The notes under the pieces: generated by a model | Database searches by the model: none | Told to the model about the DNA's origin: nothing | Seen by the model: the letters and a program-made list of their open reading frames with translations, nothing else | In this document: one piece after another, positions 32,365 through 41,675 of the stretch | Position numbering within the stretch: the first letter of the stretch is position 1 | Layout of the letters: each line of letters starts with the position of its first letter | Program-made: the position numbers and the translations under genes | Assembly: GCF_028993555.1 (NCBI RefSeq) | Contig: NZ_CP118610.1 | Location: 1,922,001 to 1,986,000 of the forward strand | DNA length: 64,000 bases | Source: Ensifer adhaerens | Lineage (GTDB): Bacteria; Pseudomonadota; Alphaproteobacteria; Rhizobiales; Rhizobiaceae | Direction: 5' to 3'

Positions 32365-33087
32365 TCAATGGGCTTCTCCCTTGAGTTGGGCAGAGATCGC
32401 CAGCGGCGCGCGCAGTTGCGGGTTCAGCCTGTGTTCGGCGAAAGCGACAAGCCGGGTCAGTGCGAAATTGATGGCGAGATAGATGAACCCCGCGACGACG
32501 AAGACCTCGATCACCCGGTAGCTCTCCGAAATCAGCTTGGCAGCAACGCCGGTGATCTCCATCAGCGTGATGATCGAGGCGAGCGAGGTCGCCTTGACCA
32601 TGGAGATCATCTCGTTGCCATAACCGGGCAGCGCCTGGCGAAGGGCCTGCGGCATGACGATGCGACGGAAGATCATGAAGCGTCCCATGCCGCAGGCCCT
32701 TGCTGCCTCGACCTGGCCGTGCGGCACCGAGATGAGCCCGCCGCGGATGATCTCGCTGGCATAGGCGGCCGTGTTCAGCATCAGCGCCAGCACCGCGCAC
32801 CAGTAGGGCTCCCTGAGGAGCGGCCAGAAAATGCTGTGGCGCACGGCCGGAAACTGGCTGAGACCGTAATAGATCAGGAAGATCTGCACGAGCAGCGGCG
32901 TTCCGCGGAACAGGAACACGTAAGTGCGGGCAAAGAGATCGAGCGCGAGAATGCCCGACAGACGCGCAAGCGCCAGCCCGAGAGCCAGGACCGAACCCAG
33001 CGCAATCGACGTCGCGGCGAGCTCCAGCGTCAGCGGCAGCGCCGCAAGCAGGCTCCAGAAGGTTTCAAGCGCGAATTTGATATCCAT
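32365..33087 (-). CDS. Polar amino-acid ABC transporter permease (HisM-like)
   Basis: A 240-residue inner-membrane protein with about five helices and the coupling-helix motif [20 protein letters not shown] near residue 127, as in HisM/Gln[21 protein letters not shown] is typical of the family. Its ATG shares a base with the stop of the partner permease gene (TGATG), so the pair is translationally coupled. Confidence 0.92.
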   Translation of the reverse strand: MDIKFALETFWSLLAALPLTLELAATSIALGSVLALGLALARLSGILALDLFARTYVFLFRGTPLLVQIFLIYYGLSQFPAVRHSIFWPLLREPYWCAVLALMLNTAAYASEIIRGGLISVPHGQVEAARACGMGRFMIFRRIVMPQALRQALPGYGNEMISMVKATSLASIITLMEITGVAAKLISESYRVIEVFVVAGFIYLAINFALTRLVAFAEHRLNPQLRAPLAISAQLKGEAH

Positions 33088-33806
33088 CAGCCCCTCCTGA
33101 CGCCGCGCGAGAACCGGCGCTCCGTGGCCTGAAGAACGAGGCCCGAGACCGTGGAAATGGCGAGATAGATCATTGCCGCGATGAAGAAGAAGTCGAACGG
33201 ACGGCTGGTCGATCCGGCGCCGATCTGCGCCTGGCGCAAGAGTTCGACGACGCCCGTAACCGAGACCAGCGCCGATTCCTTCAGCACCACCTGCCAGACA
33301 TTGCCGAGCCCCGGTAGCGCATAGCGCAGTGTCAGCGGCGCGGTGATGCGGCGGAACTTGAGGAGCCGCCCCATGCCGCAGGCGGTCGCCGCCTCGAGTT
33401 CGCCCGGATGCACGGCGCGAAAGGCGCCGCGATAGACCTCGGTCTGCTGGGCGCCCGAGGTGATGCCGACCGCAAGCGCACCGGCAATGAAGCCCGGGAA
33501 GCTGACGAACCCCTCCGCGCCAAACAATTGGCCGATCGCGGTCACCACGGCGCTGCCGCCGAAATAGAAGAGGTAGATGACCAATAGGTCAGGGATGCCG
33601 CGAAGGACGGTGGTATAGGTCTCGGCGCACCTGCGCACGATCGGGCCGCCGGAGATCTTCGCCCAGGCACCGAAGGTGCCGATGACGCCGCCGATCACAA
33701 AACCTGCGATCGCGATCAGGATCGTCATCCACGCGCCGGCCGCAAGCGCCGGCCCCCAGCCGTCCGCCCCGAAGCTGATGATGTCAAGGAAACCGGGCTC
33801 AGTCAT
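33087..33806 (-). CDS. Polar amino-acid ABC transporter permease (HisQ-like)
   Basis: A 239-residue inner-membrane permease with TTVLRGIPDLLVIYLFYFGG near residue 65 and the ATPase-docking loop EAATACGMGRLLKFRRITAP near 138. With the HisM-like protein it forms the heterodimeric channel. It follows the M20 amidohydrolase gene by 33 bases on the same strand. Confidence 0.92.
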   Translation of the reverse strand: MTEPGFLDIISFGADGWGPALAAGAWMTILIAIAGFVIGGVIGTFGAWAKISGGPIVRRCAETYTTVLRGIPDLLVIYLFYFGGSAVVTAIGQLFGAEGFVSFPGFIAGALAVGITSGAQQTEVYRGAFRAVHPGELEAATACGMGRLLKFRRITAPLTLRYALPGLGNVWQVVLKESALVSVTGVVELLRQAQIGAGSTSRPFDFFFIAAMIYLAISTVSGLVLQATERRFSRGVRRG

Positions 33807-33839
33807 CGCAGCGCCTCCCTTCGCTCGTCGATCGATGAC

Positions 33840-35264
33840 TTAACCATGGCTCACCCCGGGGATCGGCGGGTCGACATCGTCAGGGATGGGATTGACGAAG
33901 GGCGTGCCCTCCAGCCTTGCCGCATGGTCGGCCTTGGCGGCGGCAATCAGCGCCGGATCGAGGATCAGTTCGACCGCGGTGCTCGCCATCACCTTGGCCG
34001 CATGCTCCATGCCCTTGTGGGCGGCCGGCAGCTTGCCCTGCGCGACCAGCTGCCAGGAATGACCGGGCGTGCCGATCGCGTAGGTGGCGCCACGCATCTG
34101 CACCGTCGGCACCACCCAGCTGACCGTCCCGACATCGGTGGAGCCGACCAGCGTTCCGGCGCCGTTCTCGGGCGGGAAAATCGTGTCGCAGAGCGCGACG
34201 CCCCGGCGCAGTTTCAGGCCAAACCGCTCGAAAGCAGACGCGATGTCCTCGCCGGTAAAGGTCTCCTGGAACTTTGCCGCCATGTTGCGGTCGTCCGCAT
34301 CGAACGCGGGCGGCCCCAAGTGCTCGAGCTGGCGATGCATCAGCGCCTCGAGCGGCGTGTTGCCGACAAGGTTGGCGTCGCCGCTGACGATCTCGTCCGT
34401 GACCGTTGTTCCTGTCATCAGCGCTGCGCCCTTCGCCACGCTGCGGACCCGTTCGACGAGGTCCAGCAGTTCCGGCAGGCTGCGGGCGCGAACAAGATAG
34501 CGCGCCTTCGCCCGTGCCTGGACCACGTTCGGCGCATTGCCGCCCGTGTCCGTCACTGCATAGTGGATGCGGGCCGAAGACGGCATGTGCTCACGCAGAT
34601 AGTTGACCCCGACATTCATCAGTTCAAGCGCATCGAGCGCGCTGCGGCCGAGATGGGGTGCGGCCGACGCATGCGACGCCCGGCCGCTGAAGCGGAAGTC
34701 GAGCTCGTTGCAGGCGAGCGAAATCGGGTTGTTGACGCCGGCAAAGGGTGCCGGATGCCAGGAGATCGCGATATCGACATCGTCGAACACGCCGGCGCGC
34801 ACCATGAAGCCCTTGGACGAGCCGCCCTCTTCCGCCGGGCAGCCGTAATAGCGGACCCGCCCCTTGATGCCGTTCAAGGCGAGATAGTCCTTGACGGCGG
34901 TCGCCGCCATCATCGAGCCGGCACCGAGCAGATTGTGCCCGCAGCCATGGCCGTTGCCGCCTTCGGTGAGCGGCCGCTCCTCGGCAACACCCGCCGCCTG
35001 GCTCAGCCCCGGCAGCGCGTCGAACTCGCCGAGGATGGCGATCACCGGCCCGCCCTCGCCCGCCTCGCCCATCACTGCCGTCGGCATGCCGGCGATGCCG
35101 CGCGACACGCGAAAGCCCTCGGCCTCCAGCAGACGCGCATGCTCGGCCGACGAGGAAAACTCCTCATAGTTGGTTTCGGGCGTATCCCAGACCCGATCGC
35201 TGAGCACGAAAAACCGCTCGCGCTTGGCTTCGAGGAGATCCCAGACGGCATCGGCATTTTTCAT
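33840..35264 (-). CDS. M20 family metallo-amidohydrolase (AbgB-like)
   Basis: A 474-residue M20 zinc hydrolase: GEFDALPGLSQAAGV near residue 78, the metal-binding GHGCGHNLLGAGSM near 103, CPAEEGGSSKGFMVRAGVFD near 140, ISWHPAPFAGVNNP, and the dimerisation-domain motif FSGRASHASAAPHLGRSALD near 193. The G-H-G-C-G-H-N form and overall length match AbgB, which cleaves p-aminobenzoyl-glutamate. It is the first gene of the transporter operon, so it probably hydrolyses the amide taken up. Divergent from the GntR gene, across tandem repeats. Confidence 0.88.
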   Translation of the reverse strand: MKNADAVWDLLEAKRERFFVLSDRVWDTPETNYEEFSSSAEHARLLEAEGFRVSRGIAGMPTAVMGEAGEGGPVIAILGEFDALPGLSQAAGVAEERPLTEGGNGHGCGHNLLGAGSMMAATAVKDYLALNGIKGRVRYYGCPAEEGGSSKGFMVRAGVFDDVDIAISWHPAPFAGVNNPISLACNELDFRFSGRASHASAAPHLGRSALDALELMNVGVNYLREHMPSSARIHYAVTDTGGNAPNVVQARAKARYLVRARSLPELLDLVERVRSVAKGAALMTGTTVTDEIVSGDANLVGNTPLEALMHRQLEHLGPPAFDADDRNMAAKFQETFTGEDIASAFERFGLKLRRGVALCDTIFPPENGAGTLVGSTDVGTVSWVVPTVQMRGATYAIGTPGHSWQLVAQGKLPAAHKGMEHAAKVMASTAVELILDPALIAAAKADHAARLEGTPFVNPIPDDVDPPIPGVSHG

Positions 35265-35465
35265 CGTTTACTAACTTCCGCAACAATAGTAACCAGAATT
35301 GGCGCCAATTTATGATGTCATTTTTGGATACACAAGAGGGTCATGAAACATTTCGGCCGATGTGCACAACAGCGAAACGCGGACAAGGAAAGCCACTCTC
35401 ACGCATTGAATTGTCCGGGACAGCATCATAGTTTCTCCAAAAATGGAGCCAATTTCGCTGCGGCA

Positions 35466-35545
35466 GGCGACGTGCGAGACGCGCTGGCGACGTGCGAGAC
35501 GCGCCGGCGACGTGCAAGACGCGCCGGCGACGTGAGCCACGCGGC
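35466..35545. repeat. Four 20-bp tandem repeats between the amidohydrolase operon and gntR
   Basis: Units at 35466-35485, 35486-35505, 35506-35525 and 35526-35545 follow GGCGACGTGCGAGACGCGCY. Units 1 and 2 differ at the last base, unit 3 has one further change, and unit 4 is diverged after GGCGACGTG. The period of 20 bases is about two helical turns. It lies between divergent genes, 24 bases before the GntR start, and is probably an operator array. Confidence 0.85.
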
Positions 35546-35569
35546 AGACATAGTGCGACAAGAGAGTGT

Positions 35570-36235
35570 ATGGCAGGAATGAGCGACGATCTGACGGAAA
35601 TGCTGGCGCCCGAGGAAAAGCCCGAGGAGCGGAAGGATGTCACCGATCTCCTGCTGCACGACATCCTGACCGGGACCTTGCCGGCCGGCACCTGGCTGAA
35701 GCAGATCGACCTGGAGCGCCGCTACGATTGCACCCGGCCCGAAGTGCGGCGCGCGCTCGACCGGCTGTCGCAGAAACGCCTGGTGCAGCACAATCCCAAC
35801 CGCGGCTACCAGGTCTATGAGCTCGACGACCAGCGCACGCGCGAGATCAGCGACATCCGCGTGATCCTTGAGACCGGCATCGCCGACCGGATGATCGCCA
35901 ACGTGACACCGGAATCCGTCAGGGAGTTGCGCAACCTCGCCAAGGCCTTCGACGAGATGTCGTTTCGCGGCTCGATCATGGAGCACTACGACGCCAACCT
36001 CGCCTTCCACCGCGCCCTGCTGATGCTGGCCGGCAACACCGAGCTCGTGAACATCATCGCCGAAATCCGCCAGCGGACGGCCTCGGCCCCGGTCTCGCAA
36101 TGGCGCACCCGCGCCCGCATCGAGCAGTCGGCCCGCGAACATCATCTGATGGTCGATGCGCTGGAGGCTCGCGACCTCGAAGAACTGAAGCGCCTGATCG
36201 AGGTCCACATCCGCCAGGCGCCGATCAAGGCGTGA
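35570..36235 (+). CDS. GntR family transcriptional regulator (FadR/FCD type)
   Basis: A 221-residue regulator. The winged helix spans about residues 15-80 (LLLHDILTGTLPAGTWLKQI, CTRPEVRRALDRLSQKRLV, HNPNRGYQVYEL). The FCD ligand domain spans about 90-215, with metal/ligand histidines in YDANLAFHRALLMLAGNTEL and EHHLMVDALEARDLEEL. The ATG at 35570 follows AGAGAG; another ATG three codons on is possible. It is divergent from the M20/ABC operon and most likely regulates it through the adjacent 20-bp repeats. Confidence 0.9.
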   Translation: MAGMSDDLTEMLAPEEKPEERKDVTDLLLHDILTGTLPAGTWLKQIDLERRYDCTRPEVRRALDRLSQKRLVQHNPNRGYQVYELDDQRTREISDIRVILETGIADRMIANVTPESVRELRNLAKAFDEMSFRGSIMEHYDANLAFHRALLMLAGNTELVNIIAEIRQRTASAPVSQWRTRARIEQSAREHHLMVDALEARDLEELKRLIEVHIRQAPIKA

Positions 36236-36417
36236 GGCCCGGGCCTCTCGGCGCTTTGCCGGTCAGGTGGCTACGCAGGGCCGAGGACAGCGCAAGGACC
36301 GTAACTTTGCGCCACTTGCAGTCATGCCGTACTGCCGTTGTTTGATGGTCTGTTGCGAGCGACGTAATTATGGATTTGCCGGCTGCGCTGATTGCCGAGG
36401 ATCGCTGAGTTTTTGAG

Positions 36418-36873
36418 ATGATGCAGACGTTGGCCGGCAGGACAATAGAGGAATTTCGCAGACGCGCGTTCTACATGGATGGAGAACTGCTGGCTGAACA
36501 TGTCCTGCTGTTTTTCAAGATCGAGGGCTCTTGGTACTCCATTTCGTTTTCCGATGGCGACATGACGTTTCGGCGAGAACAGGAAGAGCCGCAACTGAGT
36601 GAACGCGATGGCTTTGACAAGGATTTTTCCTACCCGGTTTTCGCCGTAGATCTGCTCAGCAAATATGCGGGCAGAGAAATACGTTCTACCTCTCTCTATG
36701 TCGCTAAGATCCCCACCAGGGATTTACTCGGAATCTATGTATCCTACGGCGACAACGGGTTCAGCTTTCTCGATGAAGCGAATGGCGACTATTGCTATCT
36801 TCAGGATGGTGCGCTCGATACGACTGATGACCGCTTTGAACTCCTGAACCGGGATCTCTACCTGGAGATCTGA
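36418..36873 (+). CDS. Hypothetical protein, 151 residues, AT-richer than neighbours
   Basis: I do not recognise it. It appears soluble and acidic, with aromatic-rich beta stretches (LLFFKIEGSWYSISFSDGDM, GIYVSYGDNGFSFLDEANGD). Composition and style resemble orphan immunity or accessory genes. Two adjacent ATGs (36418, 36421) are possible. Its 3' end abuts a broken CCC1-like fragment on the other strand, so it may have arrived with a rearrangement. Confidence 0.55.
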   Translation: MMQTLAGRTIEEFRRRAFYMDGELLAEHVLLFFKIEGSWYSISFSDGDMTFRREQEEPQLSERDGFDKDFSYPVFAVDLLSKYAGREIRSTSLYVAKIPTRDLLGIYVSYGDNGFSFLDEANGDYCYLQDGALDTTDDRFELLNRDLYLEI

Positions 36874-36882
36874 GGCGATATC

Positions 36883-37170
36883 AGTGTCCGCTTCGCTGGC
36901 GTTCGACGGGCGCCTCGCCAACGCGACATTGTCAGTCAAGATAAAGGGAATGGTCGGCGGCAGCGTCGGGATGGCGACCAGCAGGAAGATGGCGAAAGCC
37001 GCCTTCAAGTCGCGGCCCGTGACGGCCTTGTGCCTTGGATCGTGGCCGAGCGCCCTCACCCTTAAGAGCAGCGCCTCGGCTTCCTTGGGCAGGGATATCC
37101 GGCACACGTCGTCCGCTAGGTTATCGAATAACCTCTCGCGGGCAGCGACGGCGATCATGTCGGCCGTCAT
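36883..37170 (-). pseudogene. Fragment of a VIT1/CCC1-like membrane protein gene
   Basis: About 95 codons match the middle of the complete gene at 40954-41601. Examples are EAEALLLRVRALGHDPRHKA against ETEALLLRVRALASDPRHRA, and TLPPTIPFILTDNVALA against TLPPSIPFLLIDNVALA, in the same strand orientation. The first two helices and the C-terminal helices are missing, so it cannot be functional. It ends against the convergent gene at 36873. Confidence 0.75.
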
Positions 37171-37200
37171 GCTGCCCCCGGTTGGACGTCACCGGACGCT

Positions 37201-37434
37201 TCACTCGGCCGCGAACTTCACCGTCACGCCGCGCTGGCGAAAATATGCCTGCATCAGCTTCCGGCCAGAACGGTTGTTCTGCACGAGCCTCGCCGGGTCG
37301 AATACAGCTTCCTTCAAACCCGCCCGCGTCAACGCTGCCTTGAGGGTCGCAATATGCACGTCGATGTCGGCATTGTCCGCCTGCAGCGATTCATAAATGC
37401 GGTTGGTTGCCTCTGCTACGGTCGGTTCGCTCAC
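37201..37434 (-). CDS. Hypothetical protein, 77 residues
   Basis: A small soluble helical protein (VAEATNRIYESLQADNADID, then KLMQAYFRQRGVTVKFAAE). A GTG start at 37434 has CAGGAGTG upstream. I do not recognise a family. It lies just upstream of the CCC1-like fragment on the same strand. Confidence 0.6.
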   Translation of the reverse strand: MSEPTVAEATNRIYESLQADNADIDVHIATLKAALTRAGLKEAVFDPARLVQNNRSGRKLMQAYFRQRGVTVKFAAE

Positions 37435-37647
37435 GATGACACTCCTGTTGCTGTGTGGCTGGCGCTCGCCACATTCATCGGCCTGACCCTATTGTGAAGA
37501 AAAATGCCGACGTCAATGGGTGGCGATGGATTGCAGCACCGCGTCCGCTTTCGAAACTGCGGCACGGAAGCAGACCAGCAACCAGGTCCTTTCGATCGAG
37601 ACGGCACGGCCGCTTCTCTCCGGAAGCATTGATCTCCTCGGCCCTTC

Positions 37648-38079
37648 TCAGGCCTGCTCAAGCTCGAGAATGTTCCCCTCGGGGTCGCGTGCATAAGCAA
37701 TGAGATACGGCTGATCCTTCGTCCCGAAGTCCGTGATGTCGCCAATCTGGCGCCCACCTGCCTGAACGATCTCTGACAGCACAGCGCGAATATCGTCCAT
37801 CTGGAATGACAGGTGCCCAAAGCCAGGCTCGTTCACCCTTGGCTGGCCCCGATCATGCACGACCTTGTGCTCATGAATTTCCAGGAAGGGTCGGTCGAGT
37901 GCGGGAAATTTGAGCCAGATCGAGTAAATCTCGCAGTTCTCAATCCCGTTGCCTCTCCCCACTTTTTCTCCGGACAACATCCTGGGTTCCCGAAGGGGTT
38001 CGCATTTCAAGACGTTCACGTAAAACGCGGCGAGCGCTTCCGCCTCGCGGGCGACCAAGTTGATGTGAGCAAGCTTCAT
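37648..38079 (-). CDS. VOC (glyoxalase/bleomycin resistance) family protein
   Basis: A 143-residue vicinal-oxygen-chelate protein: MKLAHINLVAREAEALAAFY with the first metal histidine, FLEIHEHKV with the glutamate and histidines, GFGHLSFQMDDIRAVLSEIV with the histidine opening the second half, and RDPEGNILELEQ with the last glutamate. Metal-dependent isomerase, dioxygenase or resistance roles are all possible. The ATG at 38079 is used; the longer frame upstream is not protein-like. It is divergent from the sulfatase gene by 252 bases. Confidence 0.85.
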   Translation of the reverse strand: MKLAHINLVAREAEALAAFYVNVLKCEPLREPRMLSGEKVGRGNGIENCEIYSIWLKFPALDRPFLEIHEHKVVHDRGQPRVNEPGFGHLSFQMDDIRAVLSEIVQAGGRQIGDITDFGTKDQPYLIAYARDPEGNILELEQA

Positions 38080-38331
38080 GCAGCTATCCTGGTGAGGCAG
38101 CAAACTTAGGGATCGGCAAGGAAATCGAAAGAAATTCTGAAAAGCAAGCAAACTCAGGCACTTCGAAATATGTGGGTCAAAAAACCGGCGTCTGGCAACG
38201 TTATTCTTTTCCCTCAGATTGTCCCACGCTGACACAGCCCGCAGGGCATGCGAGGCGGCTTCGTAACTGTTACAACATTGCCTAATTTTAGCATTCTGTA
38301 ATTCTCTTCGTTTCACCGGAGGAGAAGCGAC

Positions 38332-40722
38332 ATGCTAAGACTTGGAACGCTATTTCTTGCCACCTTGAGCTTGACGGCAACTTCTGGTTTCAATGCCAAT
38401 GCGCAGGAAACCACGGGTGAATTGGGTTCGCCCAGCGCAACAACGACGATCGACGGTCGATATCTGCCGAACCCGCCGGCCGCCTTCGGCGGAGAAATCA
38501 ATCTCGACGCGAAAACCTCAAGACCCTATTGGCCACCACGGATTGTCCCCCGAAAGGGCGCCCCGAACATCCTTCTGATCATGACCGATGACGCTGGATA
38601 CGGCGTTGCGGGCACTTTCGGAGGCGTTATCCCCACGCCGGCACTCGACCGAGTTGCAAACGCGGGGTTGCGCTTTACGCAGTTCCATTCCACCGCGCTC
38701 TGCTCGCCGTCCCGCGCCGCACTTATCACCGGCCGCAATCACCATTCAGCGGGTTTCGGGGTCATCTCCGAGCAGGCAACCGGCTATCCCGGCTATGACT
38801 CGATCATCGGCATAGAGAACGCTACGATCGGCGAGATCCTGAAGCAGAACGGCTACGCCACGTCCTGGTTCGGAAAGAACCACAACACGCCCGCTTTTCA
38901 GTACAGCGCCGCTGGCCCGTTCGATCAATGGCCGACGGGGATGGGCTTCGACTATTTCTATGGTTTCATGGGTGGCGATAGCAATCAATGGGAGCCGTAC
39001 CTGTTCCAGAACACGACCCAGATTTTCCCCTGGGTCGGTAAGCCCGGCTACAATCTCATAACGGACGCGGCCGACAACGCCATTGATCATATAAAGCAGC
39101 TAAACGCAGCAGCACCTGACAAGCCGTTCTTCGTTTACTACGTGCCCGGTGCCACTCATGCCCCCCACCATCCGACCAAGGAGTGGATCGACAAGTTCAA
39201 GGGCAAGTTTGACATGGGGTGGAACGAGCTGCGTGAACAGATTTTCGCCAATCAGAAAAAACTCGGCGTCATTCCCGCCAACACGCAGCTAACGGAATGG
39301 CCAGATAGCCTGCCGAAATGGGATTCGCTTGACGCAGAAAGCAAGAAGCTGTTTGCGCACCAGGCCGAAGTATTTGCCGCCTACGTTGCTTACTCGGACC
39401 ATGAGATCGGGCGGGTTATCCAGGCCGTCGATGATCTGGGAAAGCTCGATAATACCCTTGTCATCTACATTGAAGGTGACAACGGAACCAGCGCCGAAGG
39501 AAGCGCGCTTGGAACCCCAAACGAACTGATCACGATCGAAGGCATGCAGATGCCGGTCGCAGAGCAGATGAAATTCTATGATAAATGGGGCTCCAACCAA
39601 ACCTATCCGCATATGTCGGTTGCCTGGTCATGGGCGTTTGACACCCCGTTCAAGTGGACGAAGCAGGTTGCCTCACACTTCGGCGGTACGCGCCAGGGCA
39701 TGGCGATGTCCTGGCCAGCACGGATCAAGGAAGCCGGTGGAATTCGCACTCAGTTCCACCACATGATCGATATCGTACCTACGATCCTCGAAGCAACAGG
39801 CATAACGGCCCCGGTGATGGTCGATGGTGTTGCCCAAAAGCCGATCGAAGGCGTCAGCATGGTCTACAGCTGGGACAACGCTCAAGCTCCATCTGCCCGC
39901 AAGACCCAATACTTCGAAATGTTCGGCAATCGCGGCATCTACAGCGACGGATGGTATGCCTGCACGACACCGCCCGCAGCGCCGTGGTTGATGGGCACGA
40001 CAGCGATGCCCGACGTCGTCGACGGCTATAAGTGGGAGCTGTACAATCTCACGGAGGACTATTCCCAGAACAACGACCTTGCCGCAAAAATGCCCGAGAA
40101 GCTGCACCAGATGCAGGAATTGTTTCTTATGGAAGCGGCGAAGTACGACGTCTTCCCATTGGACAACTCGATCCTGGAACGTCTTGCCACGGCACGGCCG
40201 AGCGCCACCGCCGGACGGAAGGAGTTCAGCTACACCGGCGTGATGCCAGGTATTCCGACAAGCAATGCACCCAGCGTCATCAACAAGTCCTACACGATCA
40301 CCGCAGAGGTCACCGTTCCTGAAAACGGCGGCGAAGGTATGCTCGTCACCACCGGGGGACGCTTCGGTGGATACGGGTTCTATCTCCTCAAGGGCAAACC
40401 CGTATTTCTGTACAACTTCGTCAATATGGAGCGCTTCCGTTGGGAGGGGCAGGACACCCTTTCATCCGGCAAGCACACGCTGGTGTTCGATTTCAAATCT
40501 GACGGACCCGGCATGGGCAAGGGCGGCACTGGCGTCCTGACGGTGGACGGCAAGGAAGTCGCGAACGCGAAAATACCACACACGATCCCGGCGCTCATGC
40601 CTTGGGATGAGACTTTCGATGTGGGCGTCGATACTCGCACAGGTGTAGAAGAAACTGATTATCAGGTCCCGTTCGCCTTTAACGGTGAAATCGCAAAGCT
40701 TACCGTCAATCTGCAGCCGTAG
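38332..40722 (+). CDS. Secreted arylsulfatase-family sulfatase
   Basis: A 796-residue protein. Signal peptide MLRLGTLFLATLSLTATSGF (cleavage near ANA-Q). The sulfatase domain starts at NILLIMTDDAGYGVAG, with the metal-binding DD, and carries the formylglycine motif CSPSRAALITGRN near residue 124 (Cys-x-x-Ser-Arg form). Metal residues recur in YIEGDNGTSAEGS and a histidine in GATHAPHHPTKEWIDKF. The C-terminal 150 residues look like a beta-sandwich. The cysteine must be oxidised by a formylglycine-generating enzyme, which is not encoded in this window. GGAGGAGAAGCGAC precedes the ATG. The substrate (aryl or sugar sulfate) is unknown. Confidence 0.9.
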   Translation: MLRLGTLFLATLSLTATSGFNANAQETTGELGSPSATTTIDGRYLPNPPAAFGGEINLDAKTSRPYWPPRIVPRKGAPNILLIMTDDAGYGVAGTFGGVIPTPALDRVANAGLRFTQFHSTALCSPSRAALITGRNHHSAGFGVISEQATGYPGYDSIIGIENATIGEILKQNGYATSWFGKNHNTPAFQYSAAGPFDQWPTGMGFDYFYGFMGGDSNQWEPYLFQNTTQIFPWVGKPGYNLITDAADNAIDHIKQLNAAAPDKPFFVYYVPGATHAPHHPTKEWIDKFKGKFDMGWNELREQIFANQKKLGVIPANTQLTEWPDSLPKWDSLDAESKKLFAHQAEVFAAYVAYSDHEIGRVIQAVDDLGKLDNTLVIYIEGDNGTSAEGSALGTPNELITIEGMQMPVAEQMKFYDKWGSNQTYPHMSVAWSWAFDTPFKWTKQVASHFGGTRQGMAMSWPARIKEAGGIRTQFHHMIDIVPTILEATGITAPVMVDGVAQKPIEGVSMVYSWDNAQAPSARKTQYFEMFGNRGIYSDGWYACTTPPAAPWLMGTTAMPDVVDGYKWELYNLTEDYSQNNDLAAKMPEKLHQMQELFLMEAAKYDVFPLDNSILERLATARPSATAGRKEFSYTGVMPGIPTSNAPSVINKSYTITAEVTVPENGGEGMLVTTGGRFGGYGFYLLKGKPVFLYNFVNMERFRWEGQDTLSSGKHTLVFDFKSDGPGMGKGGTGVLTVDGKEVANAKIPHTIPALMPWDETFDVGVDTRTGVEETDYQVPFAFNGEIAKLTVNLQP

Positions 40723-40953
40723 ACCCTGATTTGCGGGCTTTGGGGATTTGCGTCCCAGAGCCCGCAGTTTCAGACCGCAGACTTTGCCATGCTGTATGAG
40801 GACCCGGAGGTCGACCGACGGGGATCTTTAGGCAGGCTTGGACACACACGCGAAGTCGTTCCGGCCCCTCAATCCGACGCCATCGACCGGCGGTGCGGAC
40901 CCCTGAGTTGGAACGCCGGTTGCGATTGACCCGAGCGCGGCCTGAAGCGAAGG

Positions 40954-41601
40954 CTAACCGCCAAACAGGATCGTCACCGCCACCAGCACCGCGCCGATCG
41001 CGGTCATCGCAAAGGCCATAGGCCAGGGGCTGCGGCCCATATATTGCCCAAGGCGCGCGCCGACGACGAAGAGCATGACGAGCGCGATCCCGTTGGAGAC
41101 GCGCATCGCCAGGGCGACATTGTCGATCAAGAGGAAGGGAATGCTGGGCGGCAGCGTCGAGGTGACGACGAGCAGGAAGATGGCGAGAGCCGCTTTCAGG
41201 TCATGCCCGGTGACCGCCCTGTGCCTGGGATCGGAGGCAAGCGCCCTCACCCTGAGAAGCAGCGCCTCGGTCTCCTTTGGCGAAGACACGCGGCCCACGT
41301 CGTCCGGCAGGCTTTCCAGGAACATTTCGCGGGCGCGATCGATCGGCTCGCGCCGAAGAGCGTCAAGAAAGCCGCGGCGGCGCACCCTCTCGACCGCCGT
41401 CGTCAGCACATACATGACGCCATCGACGATGCCCCAGGCGATGTTGCAGCCGAGAGCGGCAACGAGCACAGCATTGACCCCACCTTCGCTGCCCGTGACG
41501 GTGCTCATCGTTCCCGTGAAGGAAAGCGCCATCAGCAGCCCGAAGATGATCTCCGAGAGACGGTCGATCGGATCGAGAACGGAACGCGGACGGTCGCTCA
41601 A
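40954..41601 (-). CDS. VIT1/CCC1-like membrane protein
   Basis: A 215-residue protein with about five helices: DRLSEIIFGLLMALSFTGTM at the N-terminus (the VIT1-type first helix), AALGCNIAWGIVDGVMYVL, then a basic loop with a metal-ligand-like acidic stretch, and three C-terminal helices. VIT1/CCC1 proteins export Fe2+ or Mn2+; this shorter form has unknown substrate. The start is a TTG at 41601; no better in-frame ATG precedes the first helix. A broken copy of its middle lies at 36883-37170. Confidence 0.72.
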   Translation of the reverse strand: MSDRPRSVLDPIDRLSEIIFGLLMALSFTGTMSTVTGSEGGVNAVLVAALGCNIAWGIVDGVMYVLTTAVERVRRRGFLDALRREPIDRAREMFLESLPDDVGRVSSPKETEALLLRVRALASDPRHRAVTGHDLKAALAIFLLVVTSTLPPSIPFLLIDNVALAMRVSNGIALVMLFVVGARLGQYMGRSPWPMAFAMTAIGAVLVAVTILFGG

Positions 41602-41675
41602 GGTTGTTCGCCCCGCGAGAAGAACCGAAGGGTGGCAGGCAGGGGGCGGACGGCGGCGAACCGCATGCGGCCTCC

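Noticed and set aside
35466..35545. CRISPR array
   Set aside because: The 20-bp units are directly adjacent with no unique spacers and no cas genes lie nearby.
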